Origin: Bryobacterales bacterium
Lineage (GTDB): Bacteria; Acidobacteriota; Terriglobia; Bryobacterales; Bryobacteraceae
Direction: 5' to 3'
Length of the DNA: 64,000 bases
NCBI GenBank assembly: GCA_016713735.1
Contig: JADJOP010000005.1
Span: 248,001-312,000, forward strand
Shown piece after piece: positions 16,764 to 25,229 of this stretch (position 1 is the first letter of the stretch; each line of letters opens with the position of its first letter). The position numbers and the translations under genes were made by a program. The notes under the pieces are model-generated. The model had not been told where the DNA came from. It worked only from the letters and a program-made list of their open reading frames with translations, and did not search any database.

Positions 16764-18268
16764 GCCCTCGGATACCGCGGCGAATAGAGCGTCGACTCCG
16801 GCCGCAGCGCCAGGTTGCCGCCCTTCACAAACGCATCGCCGCGCGGTTCCAGGTGGCGCAGCATACGCCCGCGCCACTCGCGCAGTTTCGCCGCATGGGC
16901 CGCGTCGCCGGCGAGGTTCTTCATCTCATGCGGGTCCGAGGTGAGATCAAACAGCATCTCCTCGCCGTCGCGCGCATGATAGATGTACTTCTCGCGGCCG
17001 TCGGTGAGCGCACTCCAATGGTTGGCCTTGTCGTAGCAGACGTCGTGTTCGAGGTCGATCCACTCACGCCAGCCCTTGCCGTCGTTGGCCACGCAATCGA
17101 CGAGGCTGCGGCCGTCGATGGGCGCGGGCAGCTTCGCCCCGCCCGCCGCGAGGATGGTCCCAGGGATGTCGCGCAACTCCGTGGGCTCCATGCGCACCTG
17201 CCCGCGCTTGGCCCCGATCATCCCCTTCGGCCAGCGAATCATCATCGGCACGCGCGCCGACGCTTCGTAGGCATATGACTTGCGCCACAGGTGGTGGTCG
17301 CCCGTCATGTCGCCGTGGTCGCTTGTGTAGAGAATGAGCGTCTCTTCGAGCAGCCCGCGCTTCTCCAGCGCTTCGAGAATCCGCCCGATCTGCTCATCGA
17401 CGAAACCGACCGAGCCGTGATAGGCCTGCCGCGCCGTGCGCGTTTCGGTTTCGCTCACGCGGCCATGCCAGATGTCGTCGCGCGCCGAGTTGCGCTCCAC
17501 GTAACGCTCGGCCCACGGCGCCACGCGCGGCTCTGGCACGCCGTCGCGAAAGCGGTCCATCCAGCGTTGCGGCGGATCATACGGGCTGTGCGGCCGGGCG
17601 AATGACACTTTGAGGAAGAACGGCTCCGGCCGCTGGTAGGTCTCCAGGAAGTGCGTCGCCACGTCGGCGGTCCAGCGCGTCGGATGGAGGCGTTCGGGCA
17701 GCACGTAGGCTTTGCCCTTATAGTCGTTCCAGCCCACGCCGGTGGCATCGGGATTGAGGTTCGGCGCCTCGGTGTGAAACCATGCGCGGTAGTCGCTGCG
17801 GAAGTCGATGCTCTCCGAGCGGCCCGACTCATCGAGCAGCGCGAGGTCATAGCCGTGATAGTTGCGCTGCGGCGTGTAGTGCAGCTTGCCGACGGCGGCC
17901 GTGAAGTAGCCGGCCTCTTTCATCTGCCTCGGCAGTTCCACCGGATATTTTTGCGCCACGCGCCCGTAGCCGAGCATGCCGTGATTCCACGGCGACATGC
18001 CGGTGAGGAGGCAGGCCCGCGCCGGCGTACACGTCGGCGTCGAGGAATAAGCGCATCGGAAGCGCGCGCCTTCGTTGCCGAGGCGGTCGAGATTGGGCGT
18101 GATGGCCGCGCGGTTGCCGTCGGCGCGCAGACAATCGCCGCGATGCTGATCGGCCATCAGAAACAGGATGTTGGGCTTTGATGCCCCACGCTGTACTTGT
18201 CCCGCCGCGCCTCGTGCAAACGATGCCGCGCCGAGCGCCTGCGCCAGTTGCCGCCTTGTCATTTCCAT
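16760..18268 (-). CDS. Sulfatase (formylglycine-dependent, type I)
   Basis: 502 residues. MTRRQLAQALGAASFARGAAG is a short Tat-like leader. The metal site is seen as NILFLMADQHRGD (Asp40, Gln41), the Cys-type formylglycine motif as CTPAR with Cys80, and the distal pocket as YTSDHGDMTGDHHLWRK. The cysteine needs conversion by a formylglycine-generating enzyme, which is not encoded here. The protein hydrolyses sulfate esters, probably of polysaccharides or small arylsulfates, outside the cytoplasm. It lies 4 nt after the stop of the upstream gene and overlaps the peptidase downstream, so it is the second gene of the five-gene run. Confidence 0.93.
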   Translation of the reverse strand: MEMTRRQLAQALGAASFARGAAGQVQRGASKPNILFLMADQHRGDCLRADGNRAAITPNLDRLGNEGARFRCAYSSTPTCTPARACLLTGMSPWNHGMLGYGRVAQKYPVELPRQMKEAGYFTAAVGKLHYTPQRNYHGYDLALLDESGRSESIDFRSDYRAWFHTEAPNLNPDATGVGWNDYKGKAYVLPERLHPTRWTADVATHFLETYQRPEPFFLKVSFARPHSPYDPPQRWMDRFRDGVPEPRVAPWAERYVERNSARDDIWHGRVSETETRTARQAYHGSVGFVDEQIGRILEALEKRGLLEETLILYTSDHGDMTGDHHLWRKSYAYEASARVPMMIRWPKGMIGAKRGQVRMEPTELRDIPGTILAAGGAKLPAPIDGRSLVDCVANDGKGWREWIDLEHDVCYDKANHWSALTDGREKYIYHARDGEEMLFDLTSDPHEMKNLAGDAAHAAKLREWRGRMLRHLEPRGDAFVKGGNLALRPESTLYSPRYPRA

Positions 18269-18272
18269 GCAG

Positions 18273-18891
18273 CTATTGTCTATCAGGCGGAGGTTCCGGG
18301 AACCAAGGGTATTTGCGCCCGCCTTCGTCCGGATGGAGGACGACCATGCTCCAGCCCGGCAGGTCGCGCTTCATACACCGCCGGCAACTCAGCTCCGCGT
18401 GCGGCGTATCCTCGCGTGAGCGCTCCGATACGTACCGCTCGACATACTCCACGAAGGAAGGCAAGTCAAACCGCCTGCCGCAGCTTCCGTTCGTGGATCT
18501 GGCACAGCGCCCATACCGCGCGCCCCGTGCCGGAGGTGGCGAGCAACTGGGTGCGCACGCCCGCCGCGCGCATGGCCGCCTCCACGGGACGCAGATGTTC
18601 GCACGCGGCCGTGGCCTGCGTGTCGCTCGCGTAGGCCTGCTGTTCGGCGGCAATCCGGGCCATCGCCTCTTCCTGTCCGGGGGCGGTCCATCGCTCCGGC
18701 CGCGGCCTGGGAAACGCGCCCGTGAACAGGCAGTACAACGCGACGGCGATCACCGGAATGCCGATGCCGAGAATCGCGCCAAAGGCATCGTCGGAAAGCC
18801 CGGCCAGCCTCGGACGCAACACAAACCCCGCCGGGATCCCCATCCCGAAGGCCAGGCCCACCGCCACCACCACTGCAATATTCGTGCGCAA
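18273..18891 (-). pseudogene. Hypothetical membrane protein, probable frameshift
   Basis: Two adjoining minus frames seem to form one protein of about 205 residues. The first frame (18891 to 18466) begins MRTNIAVVVAVGLAFGMGI, has two membrane segments (about 3-25 and 38-60) and continues into a soluble region with ACEHLRPVEAAMRAAGV. It stops at 18466 just where another frame continues as FDLPSFVEYVERYVSERS, followed by a CRRC pair and the end PEPPPDRQ at 18273. Joining them needs removal of one base (or gain of two) near 18470. The family is unknown to me. The stop is 4 nt before the sulfatase start, so this is the promoter-proximal gene of that operon, divergent from RNase J. Confidence 0.5.
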
Positions 18892-18945
18892 AAGCTCAGT
18901 ATAGGCCCCCCCTCGCCGGACCCCTGTGTTACTCTCGAATTTCCT

Positions 18946-20619
18946 ATGGCAGACCTGCCCCTCCGCGTTGTACCGCTTGGAGGCCTTGGCGAGTTCGGTA
19001 TGAACTGCATGGCCCTGTGCTACGGCGACGACATTATTGTCCTCGACGCCGGCATGATGTTTCCCGACGACGAACTGCTAGGTGTCGATAGCGTCATTCC
19101 TGACTGGTCATGGCTCGAAGAACGCCGCGAACACGTGCGCGCGCTCTTCCTTACCCACGGCCACGAAGACCACATCGGCGCCGTCCCGTTCTTCATTTCG
19201 GAGTTCGCCGTCCCTGTTTATGGGACCGCCTTCACGCTCGCCCTCTCCGAACGCAAGCTGGATGAGCACGACCTGATGAGCGAAGCCAAGCTCAACGTTG
19301 TCGAGTACAACCAGGTGATCGAGGCCGGGCCGTTCAAGGTCGAGTTCATCCGCGTCACCCACTCCATCGTCCAGGCGGCCGCGCTGGCCATCACCACCCC
19401 GCTAGGCGTGGTCGTCCACACGGGCGACTTCAAGGTGGACCCCACACCCACCGACAACCAACTGTTCGACCTCCACTCGTTCGCCGAATACGGCAAGCGC
19501 GGCGTGTTGCTGCTGATGAGCGATTCCACCAACGCCGACCGCCCCGGCTATACGCCGAGCGAGCGCGCCGTTCGCCCGCGATTGGAGGAGATCATCGCGC
19601 GCGCCGAACACCGCGTCGTGGTGAGTTCGTTCTCCACCTCCATCCACCGCATGCAGCAGATCATCGATCTCTCGCACGAGTACGGCCGCAAGGTCGGCCT
19701 GCTGGGGCGCAGCATGCTGGAGGTCACAGAGATTGCCCACAACCTGGGCAAGCTGAGCATTCCCGACAACCTGTTGCTGCGGCCTCAGGACATCATGTCG
19801 GTGGCCCGCAGCAAGGTCACCGTGATGCTCTCGGGCACGCAGGGCGAGCCGATGTCGGCCATGTCGCGGGTGGCCGTGGACAACCACCGCCAGTTCTCCG
19901 TATCGCCCGGCGACACGGTGGTGTTGAGCGCGCGCATGATTCCCGGCAACGAGAAGGCCATTTACCGCATGATCAACCACTATGCCCGCCGCGGCGTGGA
20001 GTTGGTTTACGGCAACATGACGCCGCCGGTGCACGTCTCCGGCCACGCCAGCGCCGAGGAGTGCAAACTGCTGCTCAATCTTCTGCGCCCGAAATATTTT
20101 CTTCCCATCCACGGTGAATACCGCCAGATGTCGATCCACGCCTCGCACGCCCAGCACATGCGGGTGAACGGCGTCGAGGAGAGCTTTATTCTCGAAACCG
20201 GCGACACGCTGGAAATCGACAAGCGCGGCGCGCGCAAGGGCGCCAAGGTGCAGGTGGGCCGCGTGTGCATCGACTCGGGCTCCATCGACGAGTTCGTCGA
20301 CGACATCGTCATCCGCGACCGCCGCCACCTCTCCGAGGACGGCTTCGTGCTGCCCATCATCGCCATCAACAAGCACAGCGGCAAAGCCGAAGGACTGCCG
20401 GAGATCGTCTCCCGCGGCTTCATGTCGAAGATGGAGAATGGGGCCGACCTGATGCAGGGGGCGCGCCAGGTGGTGGCCAAGACGCTGGAATCCTCGTCGC
20501 CGGAAGAGCGCGGCGATTGGGGCGTGATGCAGGAGAAGATCCGCGCCGACCTGAAGCGCTACATCTCCAAGCAAACCTCGCGCCGTCCGCTCATCATGCC
20601 CGTCATCCTCGAGGTGTAG
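18946..20619 (+). CDS. rnj: Ribonuclease J
   Basis: 557 residues, full length for RNase J, the metallo-beta-lactamase/beta-CASP enzyme with 5'-3' exo- and endonuclease activity in mRNA decay and rRNA maturation. The N-terminus LRVVPLGGLGEFGMN and the zinc motif LTHGHEDHIGAVPF (His71, His73, Asp75, His76) are diagnostic; further beta-CASP features are MLSGTQGEPMSAMSR and VHVSGHAS, followed by FLPIHGEYR. The ATG at 18946 is chosen over the very long upstream extension, which is antisense to another gene. The next gene starts immediately at its stop codon. Confidence 0.96.
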   Translation: MADLPLRVVPLGGLGEFGMNCMALCYGDDIIVLDAGMMFPDDELLGVDSVIPDWSWLEERREHVRALFLTHGHEDHIGAVPFFISEFAVPVYGTAFTLALSERKLDEHDLMSEAKLNVVEYNQVIEAGPFKVEFIRVTHSIVQAAALAITTPLGVVVHTGDFKVDPTPTDNQLFDLHSFAEYGKRGVLLLMSDSTNADRPGYTPSERAVRPRLEEIIARAEHRVVVSSFSTSIHRMQQIIDLSHEYGRKVGLLGRSMLEVTEIAHNLGKLSIPDNLLLRPQDIMSVARSKVTVMLSGTQGEPMSAMSRVAVDNHRQFSVSPGDTVVLSARMIPGNEKAIYRMINHYARRGVELVYGNMTPPVHVSGHASAEECKLLLNLLRPKYFLPIHGEYRQMSIHASHAQHMRVNGVEESFILETGDTLEIDKRGARKGAKVQVGRVCIDSGSIDEFVDDIVIRDRRHLSEDGFVLPIIAINKHSGKAEGLPEIVSRGFMSKMENGADLMQGARQVVAKTLESSSPEERGDWGVMQEKIRADLKRYISKQTSRRPLIMPVILEV

Positions 20620-21912
20620 GTGCGGGACGCCTCCGGATACACCGGCCATGCGGACCGCGAATTCTCACCCGCCACCCCCCACGAACTGGCAGCGCTTCTC
20701 GCCGAGGCGCACGACGCTTGCACGCCCGTCACCATCGCAGGCTCGGCCACCGGCGTCACTGGCGGCTGCTGCCCGCACGGCGGCTGGCTCATTCACACGC
20801 GCCAGTTCAACCAACTGGTAGTCGAACGCGGGCGCGCGCTGGCCGGCGCCGCGGTGACGCTGCGCGACCTGAACGAAGCCGCCGCCCGCACAGGCCAGTT
20901 CTACGCGCCCGACCCCACCGAGTGGACTGCTTCCGTGGGCGGATCCATCGCCACCAACGCCAGCGGCTCGCGCAGTTTCCGCTATGGGGCCACGCGCCGC
21001 CACATCCTCTCGCTCGACGCCGCCTTCGCTGACGGCACGCTGCGCCGCTTCCGCCGAGGCGAGGCGATTGACTTCAACGTGCCCGCCATCGCGTTGCCCG
21101 CCACCACGAAGAACACCGCCGGCTATCCGCTTGCCCCCGGCATGGATTGGATCGACCTCATCGCCGGCTCGGAGGGCACGCTCGCCGTGGTGGTCGAAGC
21201 CGAACTGCAGCTGCTGCCCACGCCGCCGGTGATCGCCGCCGCCGTGCTCTTTTTCGACGACGATGCCGCCGCGCTCGATGCCGTGGACGCCTGCCGCCCC
21301 GAGCCCTCGCTGCGCATGCTCGAATACCTCGACCGCAACTCGCTCGGCCTGCTCGGCGAAGCGGCCGGCGCCGCGCTCATCGTCGAATCCACGTCGGAGG
21401 AGTGGCTGCATGCGCTTGACCTTGCCGGCCTGCGCGACGATTCCTGGGTGGCCCAATCGCCGGCCGACCGCGAACGCTTTCGCGCCTTCCGCCACTCACT
21501 GCCCGAGCGCGTGAACGAGATCGTCCGCCGCAACGGATTTCAGAAGCTGGGCTCCGATTTCGCCGTGCCCCTCGAACAGAACCGCGCCATGACGGCTCAT
21601 TACCACGCCACGCTCACGCGCGAATTCCCCGGCCAGTACGTTCTGTTCGGACACATCGGCGACGCACATCTGCACGCCAACATCCTGCCTGAAACCCAGG
21701 AACAGGACGCCCTGGGCAGGGAACTCATGCTCACCCTGGCCCGCCACGCCGTCGCGCTTGGCGGCACTGTCAGCGCTGAACACGGCCTCGGCAAACGGAA
21801 GGCGAATCTGCTGCCAATCCAATACCCCGCCGCGGTGATCGACGCCATGCGCGCTGTGAAGCTGCGGCTCGACCCTCACGGCATTCTCGGCCGCGGTACT
21901 CTCTTCGTCTGA
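20620..21912 (+). CDS. FAD-binding oxidoreductase (GlcD/D-lactate dehydrogenase-like)
   Basis: 430 residues. An FAD-binding PCMH domain occupies about residues 15-185 (TPVTIAGSATGVTGGCCP, then GGSIATNASGSRSFRYGAT, where the flavin pyrophosphate is held). A FAD-oxidase C-terminal domain follows, ending in FGHIGDAHLHANILPE and VSAEHGLGKRK, which carry the conserved His residues. It probably oxidises a 2-hydroxy acid such as glycolate or D-lactate. It has a GTG start directly after the rnj stop (TAGGTG), so the two are co-transcribed, though no functional link is evident. It lacks the Fe-S domain found in the large dehydrogenases. Confidence 0.9.
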   Translation: MRDASGYTGHADREFSPATPHELAALLAEAHDACTPVTIAGSATGVTGGCCPHGGWLIHTRQFNQLVVERGRALAGAAVTLRDLNEAAARTGQFYAPDPTEWTASVGGSIATNASGSRSFRYGATRRHILSLDAAFADGTLRRFRRGEAIDFNVPAIALPATTKNTAGYPLAPGMDWIDLIAGSEGTLAVVVEAELQLLPTPPVIAAAVLFFDDDAAALDAVDACRPEPSLRMLEYLDRNSLGLLGEAAGAALIVESTSEEWLHALDLAGLRDDSWVAQSPADRERFRAFRHSLPERVNEIVRRNGFQKLGSDFAVPLEQNRAMTAHYHATLTREFPGQYVLFGHIGDAHLHANILPETQEQDALGRELMLTLARHAVALGGTVSAEHGLGKRKANLLPIQYPAAVIDAMRAVKLRLDPHGILGRGTLFV

Positions 21913-21944
21913 ACTGCTCCGCGAATCAGGAATCTTCACCTTCG

Positions 21945-21983
21945 TGGTATGATTCAACAAGGATTCGAATCCAGCGCTGCTGG
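21945..21983 (+). promoter_or_regulatory. Extended -10 promoter with palindrome and hairpin in the leader
   Basis: TGGTATGAT at 21945-21953 matches an extended -10 (TGn plus TATGAT). Right at the expected transcription start is the perfect 12-bp palindrome GGATTCGAATCC (21961-21972), followed by a hairpin CCAGC-gct-GCTGG (21971-21983). They lie in the leader of the small exported protein gene, whose ATG is at 22015. A palindrome at the start site would suit a repressor operator; this is inferred from position only. Confidence 0.45.
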
Positions 21984-22014
21984 CAACCCCGGCGGCAAGT
22001 TTGGGGAGGTACGC

Positions 22015-22314
22015 ATGAAGAAAGTTGCTCTCTTGGCCGCATTCGCGCTCTCGGCTTTCGCCGCTGAGTGGACCGGCGCGATTTCCGAAGCCGGCTGCGG
22101 CGCCAAGCACGTCGACGGCTCCGAGAAGTCCATCGCCTGCGTGAAGGGCTGCGTGAAGAAGGGCGCCGCGCCGGTGTTTGTCACCGCTGACGGCAAAGTG
22201 GTGAAGATCGCCAACCCCGACAAGGTGACCGAGCACCTCGGCCACAAGGTGAAGGTGACCGGCAAGCTGGAAGGCGAGTCGCTCACCATCGACACCGTGA
22301 CGATGGCTCAGTAA
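22015..22314 (+). CDS. Small exported protein, DUF5818-like
   Basis: 99 residues. I start at 22015 because it has a strong ribosome-binding site (GGGGAGG, 22002-22008) and gives a signal peptide MKKVALLAAFALSAFA; the frame is open further upstream without a signal. The mature part reads EWTGAISEAGCGAKHVDG, then CVKGCVKKGAAPVFVTADGKVVKI and a C-terminal HLGHKVKVTGKLEG segment. This Trp-Thr-Gly, Cys-rich, OB-like pattern is common among acidobacterial small secreted proteins; the function is unknown. Three cysteines outside the signal could form a disulfide or bind metal. It ends just before a strong terminator. Confidence 0.85.
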   Translation: MKKVALLAAFALSAFAAEWTGAISEAGCGAKHVDGSEKSIACVKGCVKKGAAPVFVTADGKVVKIANPDKVTEHLGHKVKVTGKLEGESLTIDTVTMAQ

Positions 22315-22336
22315 CCCGATCCACATATCTGAATCG

Positions 22337-22375
22337 AACACCCGGCCGGTTCGCCACCTGCCGGGTGTTCTGTTT
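22337..22375 (+). terminator. Rho-independent terminator
   Basis: A perfect 10-bp inverted repeat AACACCCGGC / GCCGGGTGTT (22337-22346 and 22360-22369) encloses a 13-nt loop and is followed by CTGTTT. It closes the exported-protein transcript. With the AT pairs at the base of the stem it may also work for the converging gene that stops at 22384. Confidence 0.85.
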
Positions 22376-22383
22376 ATGCTGGC

Positions 22384-23475
22384 CTATTGCAGCTTGCCGC
22401 GCGCTTCCACCTTCCACACCTCTTCCACCACGCCATTGCGCACGCCGTAGACCTGCTCATGCAGGTTCATCACGACGCAGACATGGTTCATCAGCACGCG
22501 TACCTGCTCGCCCACTTCGAATTTGCGATGGCAGCGATGGACATCGACGAAGCCGTGCTCTTCCATCAGCTTCGTGAAGATGGCTTCGGGCGCATCGATC
22601 AATTCGCCGAAACCGGCGTCGGCGCCGGTGGCCAGACGGTCGGAGGAGAAGGTCTTCGAGCCGCCATCGAGAATGATCTGTCCCGGCTGGGCTGTTGAGA
22701 CCACCGTGCAGAGCACCGTGGCGGCGCAATCCTTCATGGCGCAGGAGCCGAGTTCGAGGGTGTTACGGTCGTTGAACACATAGGTGCCGGGGCGGATCTC
22801 GTTCAACGCCGCCACATGGTGGGAATGATAGAGCGCCGGCGTGGAGCCTCCGCTGACGATGGGCGGCTTCAGCCCCGCCGCGGTCAGATCGTCCACCAGC
22901 GACTCGACGTCGCCGGAGAGCTTCCTGATGGCCGCCATGCCCGTCTCGTCCATCATCTTGATGTGGCCCGGATACATGGCCACTCCTTCATAGCGCAGGT
23001 GAGGGAGACGCAGCACGCTCCTGGTGAACGCCACGGCGTCCTTCGGGGCTACGCCGACGCGCTTCAACCCCATGTCCACTTCCATCAACACGCCGACCTC
23101 ACGGCGGTGTTCGCGCGCCGCGTCGGAGAGTTGATGGGCCGCCACGACGCTATCCACGGCCACCGTGATGCGCGTGTTGCCGGCGAGCGCCATGAGGCGC
23201 TCCAGTTTACGGTGGCCGATCACGGGGTAAGCCACCAGCAGGTCGTCGGGCGCGGCCGTCATCATCACTTCGGCCTCGCCCACCTTGGCCACGGTGAGGC
23301 CTACGGCCCCGAGGTCCAACTGCCGCCGGGCGATGATCGGGCTCTTGTGCGTCTTGGTGTGCGGGCGCAGTCGCAAAGCGTGATCCTGAGCGTACTTGGC
23401 CACGTGCGCCAGGTTGCGCTCCATGATGTCGAGATCCACCACCACTGCCGGCGTTTCGATCTCAGAGAGTTTCAT
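22384..23475 (-). CDS. D-threonine aldolase / D-serine dehydratase-like PLP enzyme
   Basis: 363 residues, alanine racemase N-terminal (TIM barrel) fold with a D-serine dehydratase-like C-terminal domain. The start MKLSEIETPAVVVDLDIMERN and the RPHTKTHKSP motif carrying the PLP lysine near residue 41 are characteristic. The C-terminal HVCVVMN motif provides the His and Cys that bind zinc in this family. Members act on D-3-hydroxyamino acids (aldol cleavage or dehydration). Together with the amino acid racemase at 9.5 kb it hints at D-amino acid catabolism in this strain, although the genes are not linked. A stop-to-start gap of only 5 nt separates it from the gene upstream. Confidence 0.9.
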   Translation of the reverse strand: MKLSEIETPAVVVDLDIMERNLAHVAKYAQDHALRLRPHTKTHKSPIIARRQLDLGAVGLTVAKVGEAEVMMTAAPDDLLVAYPVIGHRKLERLMALAGNTRITVAVDSVVAAHQLSDAAREHRREVGVLMEVDMGLKRVGVAPKDAVAFTRSVLRLPHLRYEGVAMYPGHIKMMDETGMAAIRKLSGDVESLVDDLTAAGLKPPIVSGGSTPALYHSHHVAALNEIRPGTYVFNDRNTLELGSCAMKDCAATVLCTVVSTAQPGQIILDGGSKTFSSDRLATGADAGFGELIDAPEAIFTKLMEEHGFVDVHRCHRKFEVGEQVRVLMNHVCVVMNLHEQVYGVRNGVVEEVWKVEARGKLQ

Positions 23476-23480
23476 GCTCT

Positions 23481-24166
23481 CTATTTTGGCTCAAGAAACC
23501 GGATGTCGAGTTTGCCGCCTGGTCCGCGGTAGTGAAGCTCGAGTTGCTTCACCTTATGCTTGCCCTCCATCAGCAGGTAGAGAAGGCCTTCCAGCGGCTC
23601 CTTGGTCTCCTTGCTATCGACGAGCACCTTCTGTTCCAAGGCCAGCAGCAGGGGGCTTTTGCCCTCACCCTCTTTTCCCTTCTCGAAGGTCGCGGTGGCT
23701 TCCTCAATGGTCGCCGAGTTGCCCATTTGATTGGACTGGCCGGGCATGCGGCCGATGCCGCCGCCGCCGATGCCGCCCCACACCGGGCCGCGGTTTTCCG
23801 AAGCCACTGATCCGCCGTCGACGCCGCGGCTGGAGATGCGCATGGCGCCCGTCCCGGCCAACTGCGACGGCGAATAGGGTGTGGCCTTCTGCCCGTCTTT
23901 ATCCGAGCGCAGGAAGAAGTGGTCGCGGTCAATGCGCAGCGGGTCTTCGGTGATCGGCGTGATCTTCACGGCCACCACCATGAAACCCTCGTCGAGATCG
24001 AAGCCGATCAATTGCTTCACCGACTCTTTGTCCGGATAGAGCGAGGCTTCGACGCGCAGCTTCGTGTTCGCCGCCGAACCGGTGGGCGTGCCTTTTTGGG
24101 GGCGGCCTGCATGGGCGCAGCCAGCATCGCCAACAGGCCCAGCAGTCCCACGGCACAGTACTTCAT
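23481..24166 (-). pseudogene. Hypothetical exported protein, frameshifted after the signal peptide
   Basis: The intact frame from 24020 to 23481 lacks a plausible N-terminus. In another frame an ATG at 24166 gives MKYCAVGLLGLLAMLAAPMQAA, a clear signal peptide. The two join if one base is added at the adjoining runs 24093-24102 (five T then five G on the plus strand), yielding AAPQKGTPTGSAANTKLRVEASLYP and then KQLIGFDLDEGFMVV. The restored product is about 228 residues: a beta-rich region, a glycine-rich loop (GGIGGGGIGRMPG) and a C-terminal ELHYRGPGGKLDIRFLEPK. I do not recognise the family. A TATAAT sits 6 nt before the ATG, inside the end of the methyltransferase gene. Confidence 0.55.
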
Positions 24167-24173
24167 GCCCGAA

Positions 24174-25229
24174 TTATATCGGTTTCACCAGCGCATAGTG
24201 CGCGATTTTCCACGCTTCGCCCTGTTTGTAACGAAACAGCTCGGCGCAGGCGAGGAAGAAGACACGCCAGCGCACGAGCCATTTCAGCTCCTGGCCGCGG
24301 CCATAGGTTTGCGCAAACAGCTCCAGCACCTCGGCGCGGTTGGCGTCGAGCCGCTCCAGCCACTGCTCGCAGGTGCGCCAGTAATGGGTGCCGTTCACGC
24401 GCCAGCTTTGCTCCAGCTTCAGGTGATCGCTCATGCGCTCCATCTGGTCGAAGCTGGGCATGATGCCGCCGGTGAAGAAGTGCTCGGCCATCCAGTCGCT
24501 GGAGTCGCGCACCTCGTAGGGATAGGCGAAGCGTTCGTGGCAGAAGTTGTGCACAAACAAGCGGCCGCCGGGGACGAGCCACGTCGAGATGCGCCGCAGC
24601 AGTTCGCGCCAGTTGCGGATGTGCTCGAACATCTCGACCGACACGACACGGTCAAAAGCCGACTCGCCAAAGCCCGCCTCGCCGAATGCCTCGGCCGGAT
24701 CGAAGTCCACCATGTCGCGCGTGGCTACGCGTAGGTTGGGCAGCGCGCGCAGGCGGGCCTGGCTTTCGATGTGCTCGCGTTGCGTGCGCGAATTCGACAC
24801 GACGCGGATCGTGCTGTTCGGATAGCGCGCCGCCATGTAGAGGCTGAGCGAACCCCAGCCGCAGCCCAGCTCGAGCACGCGCTGCCCGTCGGCCAGCCCC
24901 GCGCGCTCGCAGGTGAGGCGCAGCATCGCTTCCTCGGCTTCGGCCAGCGTCTCGTTGCCGGTGGGATAGAGCGCGCAGGAGTATTTGCGGTGCGGGCCTA
25001 GGACGAGTTCATAGAAGCGCGTGGGCACCTCGTAGTGCTGCAGGTTGGCGTCGCGCGTGTTCACGGCCACGGCCCCGGCGCGCCACTGGGCAAAGGTGTC
25101 GTCCTTACGCCGTTGCCAGTCGCCCACACCGGCCTCGCTCTCGCGCTGGCGCAGCAGTTGGCGGATGCCGGCGCGAATGAGCCAGTCGGGCGCGAGGTCG
25201 CGCTCCAGCAGCTGTTCCCACCAGCTCAC
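24174..25229 (-). CDS. CFA-synthase-like SAM-dependent methyltransferase (short form)
   Basis: 351 residues. It starts at the GTG at 25229, which overlaps the DUF1295 stop as GTGA (MSWWEQLLERDLAPDW). The SAM-binding motif VLELGCGWGSLSLYMA and the downstream VVSVEMFEHIRNWRELL place it in the Mycolic_PCS/cyclopropane fatty acid synthase superfamily, in the short branch usually found beside DUF1295 genes. SYALYPTG-like and YPYEVRDSSDW segments line the substrate pocket. It probably methylates or cyclises an unsaturated acyl chain or related lipid. A second, full-length CFA synthase lies in the divergent operon at 28.9 kb. Confidence 0.88.
   Translation of the reverse strand: MSWWEQLLERDLAPDWLIRAGIRQLLRQRESEAGVGDWQRRKDDTFAQWRAGAVAVNTRDANLQHYEVPTRFYELVLGPHRKYSCALYPTGNETLAEAEEAMLRLTCERAGLADGQRVLELGCGWGSLSLYMAARYPNSTIRVVSNSRTQREHIESQARLRALPNLRVATRDMVDFDPAEAFGEAGFGESAFDRVVSVEMFEHIRNWRELLRRISTWLVPGGRLFVHNFCHERFAYPYEVRDSSDWMAEHFFTGGIMPSFDQMERMSDHLKLEQSWRVNGTHYWRTCEQWLERLDANRAEVLELFAQTYGRGQELKWLVRWRVFFLACAELFRYKQGEAWKIAHYALVKPI

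Noticed and set aside
18178..18945. In-frame upstream extension of RNase J of about 256 residues
   Set aside because: Runs antisense through the unknown membrane protein gene; RNase J orthologues begin at the ATG at 18946.
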